Assembly (NCBI GenBank): GCA_021793115.1
Contig: JAJYTJ010000124.1
Coordinates: forward strand, 1 to 11,076
Source of the DNA: Actinomycetes bacterium
GTDB lineage: Bacteria; Actinomycetota; Actinomycetes; Actinomycetales; Cellulomonadaceae
Direction: 5' to 3'
DNA length: 11,076 nt
How positions within the stretch are numbered: the first letter of the stretch is position 1; the number at the start of each line of letters is the position of its first letter. Shown here one piece after another: positions 1 through 6,949 of the stretch. Under the pieces are notes generated by a model, which saw only the letters and a list, made by a program, of their open reading frames with translations, searched no databases and was not told where the DNA came from. The position numbers and the translations under genes were made by a program.

Positions 1-2
1 TG

Positions 3-476
3 CGCCACGTCGAGATCCCGGAGCAGGTCGTCCAGGTGGGCGACGACGTGTTCGTCAAGGTCATCGACATCGACCTGGAGCGCCGCCGCATCTCGCTGTC
101 GCTCAAGCAGGCGAACGAGGGCTTCGACCCGGCGTCGGAGGACTTCGACCCGTCGCTCTACGGCATGGCCGCGGAGTACGACGAGCAGGGCAACTACAAG
201 TACCCGGAGGGCTTCGACCCGACGACGAGCGAGTGGCTGCCCGGCTACGAGACGCAGCGCGAGGCATGGGAGGCGCAGTACGCGTCGGCCCACGCGCGCT
301 GGGAGGCGCACCGCAAGCAGGTGTCCGCGGCAGTTGCCGCGGACGCCGAGGCCGCCGTGAGCGGCGAGTCGGGCGCTGCGCCGTCGTCGTACTCGTCGTC
401 GTCCGACGAGGCGACCGGCACGCTCGCCTCGGACGAGGCGCTGGCCGCGCTGCGGGAGAAGCTCACGGGCAACTGA
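3..476 (+). CDS. rpsA: 30S ribosomal protein S1, C-terminal part (5' end outside window)
   Basis: This is the last 157 residues of ribosomal protein S1, which binds mRNA on the 30S subunit through repeated S1 (OB-fold) domains and helps start translation. The reading frame is open from base 3 to the TGA at 474-476. The first ~38 residues are the end of an S1 domain, with the typical pattern VGDDVFVKVIDIDLERRRIS followed by LSLKQA. After this comes the acidic/aromatic tail usual in actinobacterial S1 (repeated GFDP, DPSLYGMAAEYD, EWLPGYE) and then a low-complexity Ala/Ser/Glu-rich end. The stretch of Ser codons near the end (TCG/TCC repeats, 385-405) is ordinary low complexity. A strong hairpin follows the stop, and coaE lies downstream on the same strand, as in many Actinobacteria. 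The identity is secure; the start lies upstream of the window. Confidence 0.95.
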   Translation, partial: RHVEIPEQVVQVGDDVFVKVIDIDLERRRISLSLKQANEGFDPASEDFDPSLYGMAAEYDEQGNYKYPEGFDPTTSEWLPGYETQREAWEAQYASAHARWEAHRKQVSAAVAADAEAAVSGESGAAPSSYSSSSDEATGTLASDEALAALREKLTGN

Positions 477-485
477 CGCCCACGC

Positions 486-523
486 CCGACGGGCCGGTCA
501 CCTTCGGGTGACCGGCCCGTCGG
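486..523 (+). terminator. Hairpin terminator after rpsA
   Basis: A perfect 15-bp stem (488-502 with 507-521) closes on a TTCG tetraloop (503-506), and two more C-G pairs extend it (486-487 with 522-523). It starts 9 bases after the rpsA stop. No T-run follows, which is usual for terminators in high-GC Actinobacteria. It separates rpsA from coaE, which has its own possible promoter just downstream. Confidence 0.8.
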
Positions 524-555
524 CGTCTCCGACGTGCGCAACGCCGCCGGTCGGG

Positions 556-561
556 CAGGAT
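556..561 (+). promoter_or_regulatory. Candidate -10 box for leaderless coaE mRNA
   Basis: CAGGAT ends 7 bases before the ATG at 569. This is the spacing seen when transcription begins at the start codon. The same hexamer with a 6-base spacer precedes the yciI-like gene on the other strand. There is no clear -35 box. The assignment rests on spacing and on recurrence in this window. Confidence 0.4.
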
Positions 562-568
562 GGCGCCC

Positions 569-1183
569 ATGCAGCGCATCGGGTTGACCGGCGGGATCGC
601 GGCTGGCAAGTCGGTGGTGGCACGGCGGTTCGCCGAGCTGGGCGCGGTCGTCATCGACGCGGACGAGCTCGCGCGGCAGGCCGTGCAGCCCGGCACCAGC
701 GGGTACGACGAGGTGGTCGCCGCCTTCGGTTCGCAGGTCGTCGCCCCGGGTGGCGCGCTCGACCGGGAGGCGCTCGCGCGGCTCGTCTTCGCGGACACCG
801 ACGCGCGCCGGCGGCTCGAGGCGATCGTCCACCCGCAGGTGCGTCGGCTCGCGGCCGAGCGAGAGGCCGCGGCCACCGCGGCCGACCCGGCGGTGGTGGT
901 GGTGCACGACATCCCGCTGCTCGTCGAGACCGGCCAGGCCGACTCCTTCGGCCTGGTGGTGGTCGTCGCGGCACCCGCGGCGCTGCGCGTGGAGCGCCTG
1001 GTCCGGCTGCGGGGCATGGCACCGCACGACGCGCGGGCCCGCGTCGAGGCCCAGGCGACCGACGACGTACGCGAGGCCGCCGCCGACGTGGTCCTGGACG
1101 GCACCGGTACCGACGAGGGCCTGCGCGCCCAGGTGGACGCCCTGTGGCAGCGGCTCGTGGCGGAGCGCGCCGAGGAGGAGTGA
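569..1183 (+). CDS. coaE: Dephospho-CoA kinase
   Basis: CoaE phosphorylates the 3'-hydroxyl of dephospho-CoA with ATP, the last step of coenzyme A synthesis, in the cytosol. The 204-residue protein has the usual length for the family without an extra domain. Near the N-terminus is the P-loop GGIAAGKS (residues 8-15), followed by VIDAD (28-32), IVHP (86-89), the PLLVE motif (116-120) and ADVVLDGTG (172-180), which corresponds to the conserved AD-x-VI-x-N-x-G region. An ATG at 560 would add only MAP; I prefer 569 because it gives the usual family start (M-x-RIGLTGG) and lies 7 bases after a -10-like box. The position after rpsA is conserved in Actinobacteria. In Mycobacterium only one small gene separates coaE from uvrB; here a larger block intervenes. 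Confidence 0.95.
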   Translation: MQRIGLTGGIAAGKSVVARRFAELGAVVIDADELARQAVQPGTSGYDEVVAAFGSQVVAPGGALDREALARLVFADTDARRRLEAIVHPQVRRLAAEREAAATAADPAVVVVHDIPLLVETGQADSFGLVVVVAAPAALRVERLVRLRGMAPHDARARVEAQATDDVREAAADVVLDGTGTDEGLRAQVDALWQRLVAERAEEE

Positions 1184-1219
1184 GGCGCACCCCATCGGGT
1201 GAATGAGGCCGGAACCGCG

Positions 1220-1246
1220 CAACTTTCGGTGACCGGCTGCCGACAT
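1220..1246 (+). promoter_or_regulatory. Possible flagellar-type (sigma-28/WhiG-like) promoter
   Basis: CAAC, exactly 15 bases, then GCCGACAT resembles the FliA/WhiG consensus TAAA-N15-GCCGATAA. Six of eight bases match in the -10 part and two of four in the -35 part. It lies 75 bases upstream of the ATG of the unknown protein at 1322 and on the same strand. It could be a chance match in GC-rich DNA; no motility gene is in the window. Confidence 0.35.
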
Positions 1247-1321
1247 GGAGAGGACGAGCGCGACGAGGCGCTCGGTCCGCCTACGGGTGGGCGTCGCGGT
1301 GCGGGGACGCCGGGGGTAGAG

Positions 1322-1774
1322 ATGTCCGTGTCGGCAGTGGGAACGCGCGGCTGGGCCGCGAGGCCGTGGCAGTCGAAGGCGTCGGTGTCGGTGCAGTCGT
1401 CGCAGCTGTCGGCCGGCCGGATGGTCGAGCTGGCCGCGGAGGCGGCCCGGCACGTGCAGGACGACCGGGGCTGGGTCTCGGTGCGGGACCGCGGAAGCAT
1501 GCGCGTCGACCTCCGCGTGCGCGACATGGTCAAGGACGACGGCGCCGAGGTGATGCAGTTCCACGTGGAGGTGGGGCTCGGCGCGGGCCGCGTGACGGCG
1601 CGCAGCGCGGTCGACAGCTTCCAGATCAAGGAGGGGAGCTTCAGCGGCCTGGTCTCCGTGGGCAACAAGAAGATCCTCGGCTACTCGGCGTACGAGCGGT
1701 ACATGGAGGTCTTCGGCTCGCTCGTGGCGCAGGACGACCCGGCGGTGCAGGTGTCGTTCACCAGCGGCAAGTAG
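1322..1774 (+). CDS. Unknown 150-residue cytosolic protein
   Basis: I do not recognise this protein. It has no signal peptide, membrane segment, cysteine or nucleotide-binding motif. A Ser/Ala/Trp-containing N-terminal stretch (1-30) is followed by a probable helix (31-46, GRMVELAAEAARHV) and then a run of alternating hydrophobic residues that suggests a mostly beta core (about 50-120: WVSVRDRG, MRVDLRVRDM, VMQFHVEVG, GRVTARSAV, DSFQIKEG). It ends with YERYMEVFGSLVAQ and VQVSFTSGK. The ATG at 1322 follows GGGGG (1312-1316) at short spacing; the frame is open further upstream to 1199, but that part would overlap the candidate promoter at 1220-1246. It converges on the signal peptidase gene with only 15 bases between the stops. 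The open frame and codon use look real; the function is unknown. A motility or surface link is only suggested by the promoter and neighbours. Confidence 0.75.
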   Translation: MSVSAVGTRGWAARPWQSKASVSVQSSQLSAGRMVELAAEAARHVQDDRGWVSVRDRGSMRVDLRVRDMVKDDGAEVMQFHVEVGLGAGRVTARSAVDSFQIKEGSFSGLVSVGNKKILGYSAYERYMEVFGSLVAQDDPAVQVSFTSGK

Positions 1775-1789
1775 GGGCAGCCGGCCCGG

Positions 1790-2344
1790 CTACGGCAGGG
1801 CGGGAACGGCCGCGGCGCTGCGGACCGCGTCCCCCGGACCGCCGGCGCCCGGCGCCGGGACGGGGAAGAACAGCTGCCACAGGAGCGCGATCCCCAGCGT
1901 GCTCGTCGCGAGCGACGCGAGGCCGCTCGGGTGCTGCAGGTAGACGAGCAGGTAGCCCGCCAGGTGGATCCGGGCGACGAGCCTGCCCTGGACGAGGTCC
2001 GAGGGCACGGGCACCGGGTCGGCGGTGCGGTTGGCGTCGCCCTTGGTGGTGAGGGTCCCGTCGGCGGCGACCGCCGCGACGCGGTGGGTCACCACGTCGG
2101 TGGTGGCGCCCGGGTCGCGGAACGTGATGACGTCGCCCGGCACCACGGCACCCCTCACCGGCTCGTCGACCACCACGTCGCCGGGGACCAGGTGGGGCTC
2201 CATGGAGCCGGTGTGCACCACGTAGACGTGGTACCCGCCGAGCGCCCAGGCCGTGGTGGCGCCGAGCGCGGCGCACAGGACGACGAGCGCGAGCACGCCG
2301 AGGAGCCGGCGCGGCCGGCGTCGGCTCCTCGGCGGTCGTCTCAT
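1790..2344 (-). CDS. sipW: Signal peptidase I, SipW/ER type
   Basis: This is a membrane-bound serine protease that removes signal peptides on the outer face of the cytoplasmic membrane. The 184-residue protein has an Arg-rich N-terminus (1-13), a membrane segment at about 14-35, the catalytic-serine motif HTGSMEP with Ser47, PGDVV (54-58), the second catalytic region VVTHRV with His87, and KGDAN with Asp103. A second hydrophobic stretch is at about 144-161. Ser plus His, rather than Ser plus Lys, is the mark of the ER-type (S26B) signal peptidases that include Bacillus SipW. SipW processes TasA and its relatives, and the gene directly upstream encodes a TasA-like protein, so this is probably its dedicated peptidase. 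The 25-base gap suggests one transcript. No strong ribosome binding site is visible, so translation may depend on the upstream gene. Confidence 0.92.
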   Translation of the reverse strand: MRRPPRSRRRPRRLLGVLALVVLCAALGATTAWALGGYHVYVVHTGSMEPHLVPGDVVVDEPVRGAVVPGDVITFRDPGATTDVVTHRVAAVAADGTLTTKGDANRTADPVPVPSDLVQGRLVARIHLAGYLLVYLQHPSGLASLATSTLGIALLWQLFFPVPAPGAGGPGDAVRSAAAVPALP

Positions 2345-2369
2345 CGTGCGTGCCCGGCGGTCGGACGGG

Positions 2370-3071
2370 TCACGCCAGCGGCTTGCCGGCCTGGGTCGCG
2401 ACGAGGTGGAACGGCAGCGTCCCCTCGTCCTGACCCTGGATGGTCTGCAGCAGGCCGTTCAGGCCGAAGGTGATCGAGACGGTCCCCTCGGACCCGCTGG
2501 GCAAGTTGGACGCGAGCAGGATCTTCGAAGGGACCCCGCAGTTGGGCGGGTAGCCGCCGCCCGTGAAGATCACACCGCTCCCGCCGCGTCCGTTCGCGTC
2601 GACGGTGCACTCGGAGCTACCCGCGCCGTAGATGTTCCTCTCGTCCGCGAAGGCGAGGTTGCCGGACGTGAAGGCCGTGCCGCCGTGGGAGTCCGCGACG
2701 CTGAAGTAGCCGTAGCGGCCCAGGCCGCCGTCGAGCCAGGCCGGCGAGAGACTGCCGCCGGTGAACCGCGCGTAGGCGCCCGAGTTCTTGTCGAAGGTCA
2801 GCCACACGTCGACGTTGCCGGAGGAGGCGTTGACCGCGTAGTGGATGTTCTTGGTCCTGTTGACCCCGGGCATTAGGTCGGTGAAGTTCAGCGCCGTGGG
2901 CGTGCCGGGGTCGATCGCCAGCGAGAGGTGACCGGACGTGGCGCTGATGGACCCGTCCTTCGAGTCGCTGAAGTAGGCGCCGGTGGCCGGCACCGTCGCG
3001 GCGACGAGCGCGCCGGTGGCGCACAGCGCCGTGACGAAGCCGCCGAGCTTGAGAAGCATTGCCTTCTGCAT
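2370..3071 (-). CDS. TasA/camelysin-like exported protein with SipW-type signal peptide
   Basis: The protein has 233 residues. Residues 1-32 form a signal peptide (MQKAMLLKLGGF, then a hydrophobic core LCATGALVAATV) ending in the pattern TGAYFSDSKDG, which is the signature of SipW-processed proteins; cleavage is probably after Ala32, before YFSD. The mature part is rich in Gly, Ser, Asn and beta-type stretches (SGHLSLAID, NVDVWLTFD, YGYFSVAD, GTVSITFGL), as in the TasA/CalY (camelysin) fold. TasA forms biofilm fibres in Bacillus, while camelysin is a surface-associated protease; I see no catalytic motif here. Cys155 and Cys178 could form a disulphide in the mature protein. The start ATG at 3071 follows GGGGG with about 6 bases spacing (5' TTGGGGGTACGTC). 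The signal peptidase gene follows by 25 bases. The class is clear; a fibre-forming, adhesive or other surface role is inference. Confidence 0.85.
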   Translation of the reverse strand: MQKAMLLKLGGFVTALCATGALVAATVPATGAYFSDSKDGSISATSGHLSLAIDPGTPTALNFTDLMPGVNRTKNIHYAVNASSGNVDVWLTFDKNSGAYARFTGGSLSPAWLDGGLGRYGYFSVADSHGGTAFTSGNLAFADERNIYGAGSSECTVDANGRGGSGVIFTGGGYPPNCGVPSKILLASNLPSGSEGTVSITFGLNGLLQTIQGQDEGTLPFHLVATQAGKPLA

Positions 3072-3190
3072 GACGTACCCCCAATGAGGACATGGCGGGC
3101 CAGCGCCCCCCATGCCCCCGAGCCAAGCAACGGCGCCCGGGACGGCACATCCACAACTTTGACGATTGCGTGCGTCCGCTGTGGGCCGGC

Positions 3191-3856
3191 TCAATCCCGC
3201 CCGGCGCCGGTCTCGCCCAGGTCGTCGAGCAGCGCGCGGGCCCGCGCGACGGCGGCGAGCTGGCTGTGCACGCCGAGCTTGTCGAGCACTCCCCGGATCT
3301 GGCTGCGCACGGTGGCCAGGGACACGACGGACGCGAGCGCGATCTCCTCCGCGGCTGCCCCGCGGACGAGAGAGTCGAGCACCTCGCGCTCGCGCCGCGT
3401 CAGCCGCCCGAGCACCTCCTGCGCCGCGGCGCTCCGGGCCGAGCGGCCGCGCGCGGCCTGGACGATCCGGAAGTGGGACGCCACGTCGTGCGGCTCGGCC
3501 CGGTCCAGGGCGCTCGTGATGGCGTCGACGAGCTCGTCGAACGGCCGGGTCTTGTCGAGCACGTCGATCGCGCCCTCGTCGAGCGCCCGGCCCACGGCCA
3601 GCATGTCGTGGCTGCCCGTGAGCACGAGCACGCGTGCGCCGGCGGCGCGGAGGGCGCCGACGAGCCGGCTGCCGTCGCGGCCGTCCCCGAGGTGCAGGTC
3701 GAGCAGCACCAGGACGCCCGGGCCCGCCGCGGCCAGCACGTCGTCCGGGGCGGTGGAGGGCGCGGTGGCGGCGGCGAGCCCCCGCTCGTGCAGGGCTCCG
3801 ACGAGCAGCTCCGCGAGGAGGAGGTGGTCCTCCACCACGAGGACGCGATCGGTCAC
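3191..3856 (-). CDS. Two-component response regulator, NarL/LuxR family
   Basis: This cytosolic DNA-binding regulator is activated by phosphorylation. It has 221 residues. The receiver domain (about 4-118) shows the acidic pair Glu9-Asp10, the phosphoacceptor Asp53 in VLLDLHLGDG, Thr80 in VLVLTGSHD and Lys102 in DVLDKTRPF. The C-terminal LuxR-type helix-turn-helix is at about 150-206, with LTRREREVLDSL, a degenerate AAEEIA region and VRSQIRGVLDKLGVHSQ. The GTG start at 3856 overlaps the stop of the kinase gene (3853-3855) in a GTGA arrangement, so the two are translationally coupled. The TasA-like gene lies 119 bases downstream in the same direction and is an obvious candidate target. Hydrophobic residues in the receiver fit the family well, and nothing is truncated. 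Confidence 0.92.
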   Translation of the reverse strand: MTDRVLVVEDHLLLAELLVGALHERGLAAATAPSTAPDDVLAAAGPGVLVLLDLHLGDGRDGSRLVGALRAAGARVLVLTGSHDMLAVGRALDEGAIDVLDKTRPFDELVDAITSALDRAEPHDVASHFRIVQAARGRSARSAAAQEVLGRLTRREREVLDSLVRGAAAEEIALASVVSLATVRSQIRGVLDKLGVHSQLAAVARARALLDDLGETGAGRD

Positions 3857-4632
3857 GACGCGTCGGCCAGGAGGTCCCGGGCCGGCAGGGCGTCGGCCCG
3901 GCCTTCGCGCAGGTCGAGCGCGACGGCGGCGCCGGTGGTGCCGGGTGCCGGGCGCAGGAGCGTCAGACTGCCTCCCTCGCGCTCCATGAGCCGCGACGAG
4001 ACGAAGAGCCCGAGCCCGCTGCCCGGCGCACGGGTGGCGGCGCCACGCCAGCCCCGCTCGGCGGCGTGGGCGAAGGCGGCCGCCGGAAAGCCCGGGCCGT
4101 CGTCGGCGACGACCAGGCGCACCGTGCCCGGGCGGCACGTCGGGTCCGCGCCGAGGGTCACCAGCGCGCCGGGCGCGTGGCGCGCGGCGTTCGTCAGCAG
4201 GTGGCCGACGACCGCGACGAGCGCGTGCGGGTGGCCCACGACGAGGAGCGCGGGCGACACGCCGAGCGCGATGCGCTGCCCGCCCGCCCGGCGGGCCGCG
4301 ACGACCGGACGTAGGGCCTGCAGCACGCTGAACGTGTCCCCGGGCCCGTCCGACGCCCCGGACACCAGGCGCCGCAGCCGCGACGCCTCGCTCTCGACGG
4401 CGACTGCGAGCTCGGCGTCCTCGGGATCGGCGCGGCGCGCGAGCCGGTCGGCGAGCACGCGCCCCGCCGCCTCGACGGCGAGCAGTGCGGAGGCGAGCTC
4501 GTGCTCCTGCTCGGCGCGCTCGTCGAGCATGGCCGCCAGCAGGGCCTCCAGGCGCGTGACCTCGGCGGGCGCGGCGGTTCGCATACGCCCCCGGGTGTGC
4601 GTACGCGCCGCAGCCCCCGTCTCGACCCCCAT
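3853..4632 (-). CDS. Soluble sensor histidine kinase
   Basis: This is the partner kinase of the overlapping response regulator: it binds ATP, autophosphorylates a histidine and passes the phosphate to the regulator's Asp53. With the start at 4632 it has 259 residues. Residues ~22-95 form a helical, probably coiled-coil dimerisation region with a candidate phosphoacceptor His44 (EHELASALLAV). The ATPase domain follows: N-box HLLTNAARHAPG (Asn148), G1 box DDGPGFP (177-183) and G2 box GSGLGLF (204-210). There is no transmembrane segment, signal peptide, PAS, GAF or HAMP domain, so it must sense a cytoplasmic signal or rely on a partner. The start is uncertain: ATG at 4632 lies 7 bases after a TAGCGT -10 box and is preferred; ATGs at 4686 and 4584 are alternatives with no better ribosome binding site. 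The gene is divergent from uvrB. Confidence 0.85.
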   Translation of the reverse strand: MGVETGAAARTHTRGRMRTAAPAEVTRLEALLAAMLDERAEQEHELASALLAVEAAGRVLADRLARRADPEDAELAVAVESEASRLRRLVSGASDGPGDTFSVLQALRPVVAARRAGGQRIALGVSPALLVVGHPHALVAVVGHLLTNAARHAPGALVTLGADPTCRPGTVRLVVADDGPGFPAAAFAHAAERGWRGAATRAPGSGLGLFVSSRLMEREGGSLTLLRPAPGTTGAAVALDLREGRADALPARDLLADAS

Positions 4633-4639
4633 GCTGTGG

Positions 4640-4645
4640 ACGCTA
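4640..4645 (-). promoter_or_regulatory. Candidate -10 box for leaderless kinase operon mRNA
   Basis: On the minus strand TAGCGT matches TANNNT and is followed by 7 bases (CCACAGC) and then the ATG at 4632. This supports transcription starting at or next to that ATG and helps choose the start. No convincing -35 box is visible. Confidence 0.45.
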
Positions 4646-4773
4646 CCTGCGACTACCCCGGATGGCGATGGTTTGTCCTGATTCATCCGGTTGTGTGACG
4701 CGTTCGCCTCCCATGCCGGGGCCGGCGGGCAGGTGGGGGGATGCGTGCGGTCGGTCGTGTCGGTGGGGCGACG

Positions 4774-4779
4774 TACCGT
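4774..4779 (+). promoter_or_regulatory. Candidate -10 box for leaderless uvrB mRNA
   Basis: TACCGT matches TANNNT and is followed by 6 bases (GGCCCC) and then the ATG at 4786. No Shine-Dalgarno sequence precedes that ATG, which fits a leaderless transcript. I see no clear LexA/SOS box of the actinobacterial type (GAAC-N4-GTTC or similar) between 4633 and 4785. Confidence 0.45.
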
Positions 4780-4785
4780 GGCCCC

Positions 4786-6888
4786 ATGCGCCCCGTCACG
4801 GACCTGCAACGCACGGTGGCGCCGTTCGAGGTGGTCAGCGAGTACCGCCCCAGCGGCGACCAGCCGGCCGCGATCGACGACCTCGCCCGTCGCCTGCAGG
4901 CGGGCGAGAAGGACGTCGTGCTGCTCGGCGCGACGGGCACGGGCAAGTCGGCCACCACGGCGTGGCTCATCGAACGGCTGCAGCGCCCCACGCTGGTCAT
5001 GGCACCGAACAAGACCCTCGCGGCCCAGCTGGCCACGGAGTTCCGCGAGCTGATGCCGCACAACGCGGTCGAGTACTTCGTCTCGTACTACGACTACTAC
5101 CAGCCCGAGGCGTACATCCCGCAGACGGACACCTACATCGAGAAGGACTCCTCGATCAACGACGAGGTGGAGCGGCTGCGGCACTCGGCCACGAGCTCGC
5201 TGTTGACGCGACGCGACGTCGTCGTGGTGGCCACCGTCAGCTGCATCTACGGCCTCGGCACGCCGCAGGAGTACGTCGACCGGATGGTGACGCTGCGCGT
5301 GGGCGACGTGGTCGACCGCGACCAGCTGCTCCGTCAGTTCGTCACGATGCAGTACACCCGCAACGACATGGCCTTCACCCGCGGCACGTTCCGGGTGCGG
5401 GGCGACACCGTGGAGATCATCCCGGTGTACGAGGAGCTGGCCGTGCGGATCGAGTTCTTCGGTGACGAGATCGAGGCGATCGCGACGCTGCACCCGCTGA
5501 CGGGCGACGTGGTGCGCTCCGAGCAGGAGGTCCACGTCTTCCCTGCCACCCACTACGTCGCGGGGCCGGAGCGCATGGAGCAGGCGATCACCGGGATCGA
5601 GTCCGAGCTCGAGGCCCGGCTGGCGGAGCTCGAGCGCGAGGGCAAGCTGCTCGAGGCGCAACGGCTGCGCATGCGCACCACCTACGACATCGAGATGATG
5701 CGCCAGATCGGCTCGTGCGCGGGCATCGAGAACTACTCGCGCCACATCGACGGGCGCGCCCCCGGCTCGGCGCCGAACACGCTGCTGGACTACTTCCCGG
5801 AGGACTTCCTCCTGGTGATCGACGAGTCGCACGTGACGGTGCCGCAGATCGGGGCCATGTTCGAGGGCGACCGGTCGCGCAAGCGCACCCTCGTCGACCA
5901 CGGGTTCCGGCTGCCGAGCGCCATCGACAACCGGCCCCTGCGGTGGGAGGAGTTCACCGAGCGGATCGGGCAGACCGTGTACCTCTCCGCCACGCCGGGG
6001 CAGTACGAGCTGTCGATGTCCGACGGCGTCGTGGAGCAGATCATCCGGCCGACCGGCCTGGTCGACCCGCAGGTGGTGGTCAAGCCCACCAAGGGCCAGA
6101 TCGACGACCTGCTCGGCGAGATCACCGAGCGCGTGGCGCGGGACGAGCGCGTGCTGGTGACCACGTTGACGAAGAAGATGTCCGAGGACCTGACGGACTA
6201 CCTCCTGGAGAAGGGCGTGCGGGTGCGCTACCTGCACTCCGAGGTGGACACGCTGCGCCGGGTCGAGCTGCTGCGCGGCCTGCGGCTCGGGGAGTTCGAC
6301 GTGCTCGTGGGCATCAACCTGCTGCGCGAGGGCCTGGACCTGCCGGAGGTGTCGCTCGTGGCGATCCTCGACGCGGACAAGGAGGGCTTCCTGCGGTCGG
6401 GCACCTCCCTCATCCAGACCATCGGGCGGGCGGCCCGCAACGTGTCGGGCGAGGTCCACATGTACGCCGACCGGATCACGCCGGCCATGGCGACCGCGAT
6501 CGACGAGACCAACCGCCGGCGCGAGAAGCAGGTCACCTACAACACCGAGCACGGCATCGACCCGACGCCGCTCCGCAAGAAGATCAACGACATCACCGAC
6601 CTGCTCGCGCGCGAGGACGCCGACACCGCCCAGCTCATCGGCGGTGCCGGTCGGCAGGCGAGCCGAGGCAAGGCGCCCGTGCCCGGCTTCGGTTCCCGCG
6701 CGCCTCAGGACGATCGGACCAAGCTCGTCGGCGCTGCGGCGGGCGACCTGGCGGACCTCATCCAGGAGCTCACGGACCAGATGCACGCCGCGGCCGCGGA
6801 GCTGCAGTTCGAGCTCGCCGCCCGGCTGCGCGACGAGATCGCGGGGTTGAAGCGGGAGCTGCGCGACATGCGTGCTGCCACGGCCTGA
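4786..6888 (+). CDS. uvrB: Excinuclease ABC subunit B
   Basis: UvrB is the damage-verifying helicase-like subunit of the UvrABC nucleotide excision repair complex; it is loaded on DNA by UvrA and recruits UvrC for incision. The 700-residue length is normal. Visible motifs are GATGTGKS (Walker A, 48-55), the aromatic beta-hairpin region [10 protein letters not shown] (101-110) that clamps DNA, VIDESH (344-349, motif II), LSATPG (motif III), [14 protein letters not shown] (motif V) and QTIGRAAR (544-551, motif VI). The C-terminal UVR domain (about 654-695, [19 protein letters not shown]) binds UvrC. The frame is open upstream to an ATG at 4741, but 4786 gives the family-typical start and lies 6 bases after a -10 box. 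The gene is divergent from the kinase and is followed by a hairpin and the TerC riboswitch. No key residue is missing. Confidence 0.97.
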   Translation: MRPVTDLQRTVAPFEVVSEYRPSGDQPAAIDDLARRLQAGEKDVVLLGATGTGKSATTAWLIERLQRPTLVMAPNKTLAAQLATEFRELMPHNAVEYFVSYYDYYQPEAYIPQTDTYIEKDSSINDEVERLRHSATSSLLTRRDVVVVATVSCIYGLGTPQEYVDRMVTLRVGDVVDRDQLLRQFVTMQYTRNDMAFTRGTFRVRGDTVEIIPVYEELAVRIEFFGDEIEAIATLHPLTGDVVRSEQEVHVFPATHYVAGPERMEQAITGIESELEARLAELEREGKLLEAQRLRMRTTYDIEMMRQIGSCAGIENYSRHIDGRAPGSAPNTLLDYFPEDFLLVIDESHVTVPQIGAMFEGDRSRKRTLVDHGFRLPSAIDNRPLRWEEFTERIGQTVYLSATPGQYELSMSDGVVEQIIRPTGLVDPQVVVKPTKGQIDDLLGEITERVARDERVLVTTLTKKMSEDLTDYLLEKGVRVRYLHSEVDTLRRVELLRGLRLGEFDVLVGINLLREGLDLPEVSLVAILDADKEGFLRSGTSLIQTIGRAARNVSGEVHMYADRITPAMATAIDETNRRREKQVTYNTEHGIDPTPLRKKINDITDLLAREDADTAQLIGGAGRQASRGKAPVPGFGSRAPQDDRTKLVGAAAGDLADLIQELTDQMHAAAAELQFELAARLRDEIAGLKRELRDMRAATA

Positions 6889-6902
6889 GCCTTCACCGAC
6901 CG

Positions 6903-6930
6903 GGCCCGCCCCGGCGACGCCGGGCGGGCC
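6903..6930 (+). terminator. Hairpin terminator after uvrB
   Basis: A GC-only stem of 12 bp pairs 6903-6915 with 6919-6930, with one bulged C and a GAC loop. It starts 15 bases after the uvrB stop and has no T-run, like the hairpin after rpsA. It sits just upstream of the -10 box for the TerC transcript. Confidence 0.65.
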
Positions 6931-6940
6931 GAGGCTGCCC

Positions 6941-6946
6941 TACACT
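6941..6946 (+). promoter_or_regulatory. Candidate -10 box for the riboswitch-TerC transcript
   Basis: TACACT matches TANNNT. Transcription would start about 6951-6953, directly at the 5' strand of riboswitch helix P1, which is what an aptamer at the very 5' end of its leader would need. The -35 region would overlap the uvrB hairpin and is not recognisable. Confidence 0.5.
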
Positions 6947-6949
6947 GAC

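Noticed and set aside
1245..1319. A 24-codon Arg-rich open frame ending 2 bases before the ATG at 1322, resembling a leader peptide.
   Set aside because: Its ATG overlaps the -10 part of the candidate promoter, so it would not be in the transcript; it has no ribosome site and uses rare codons such as AGG and CTA.
1775..1791. A possible shared terminator between the convergent unknown gene and the signal peptidase gene.
   Set aside because: Only a short AGCCG/CGGCT stem with a 3-base loop can form, which is too weak to call in DNA this GC-rich.
3072..3190. A promoter for the TasA-like gene in the 119-base gap after the response regulator.
   Set aside because: A ribosome site is clear, but I could not find a convincing -10/-35 pair or a repeated operator; read-through from the kinase operon is equally possible.
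4741..4785. An upstream in-frame ATG for uvrB at 4741.
   Set aside because: It would add [15 protein letters not shown], which is not typical of the family, and the ATG at 4786 fits both the family start and the -10 spacing.
4633..4785. A LexA/SOS box in the uvrB-kinase intergenic region.
   Set aside because: uvrB is often in the SOS regulon, but no GAAC...GTTC-type palindrome with proper spacing is present here.
4687..6786. A long open frame on the minus strand running antisense through uvrB and continuous with the kinase gene.
   Set aside because: Its translation over uvrB is rich in Arg, His, Leu, Asp and Val in a pattern typical of the complement of a high-GC gene, and it shows no domain. 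UvrB on the + strand is unmistakable over the whole span.
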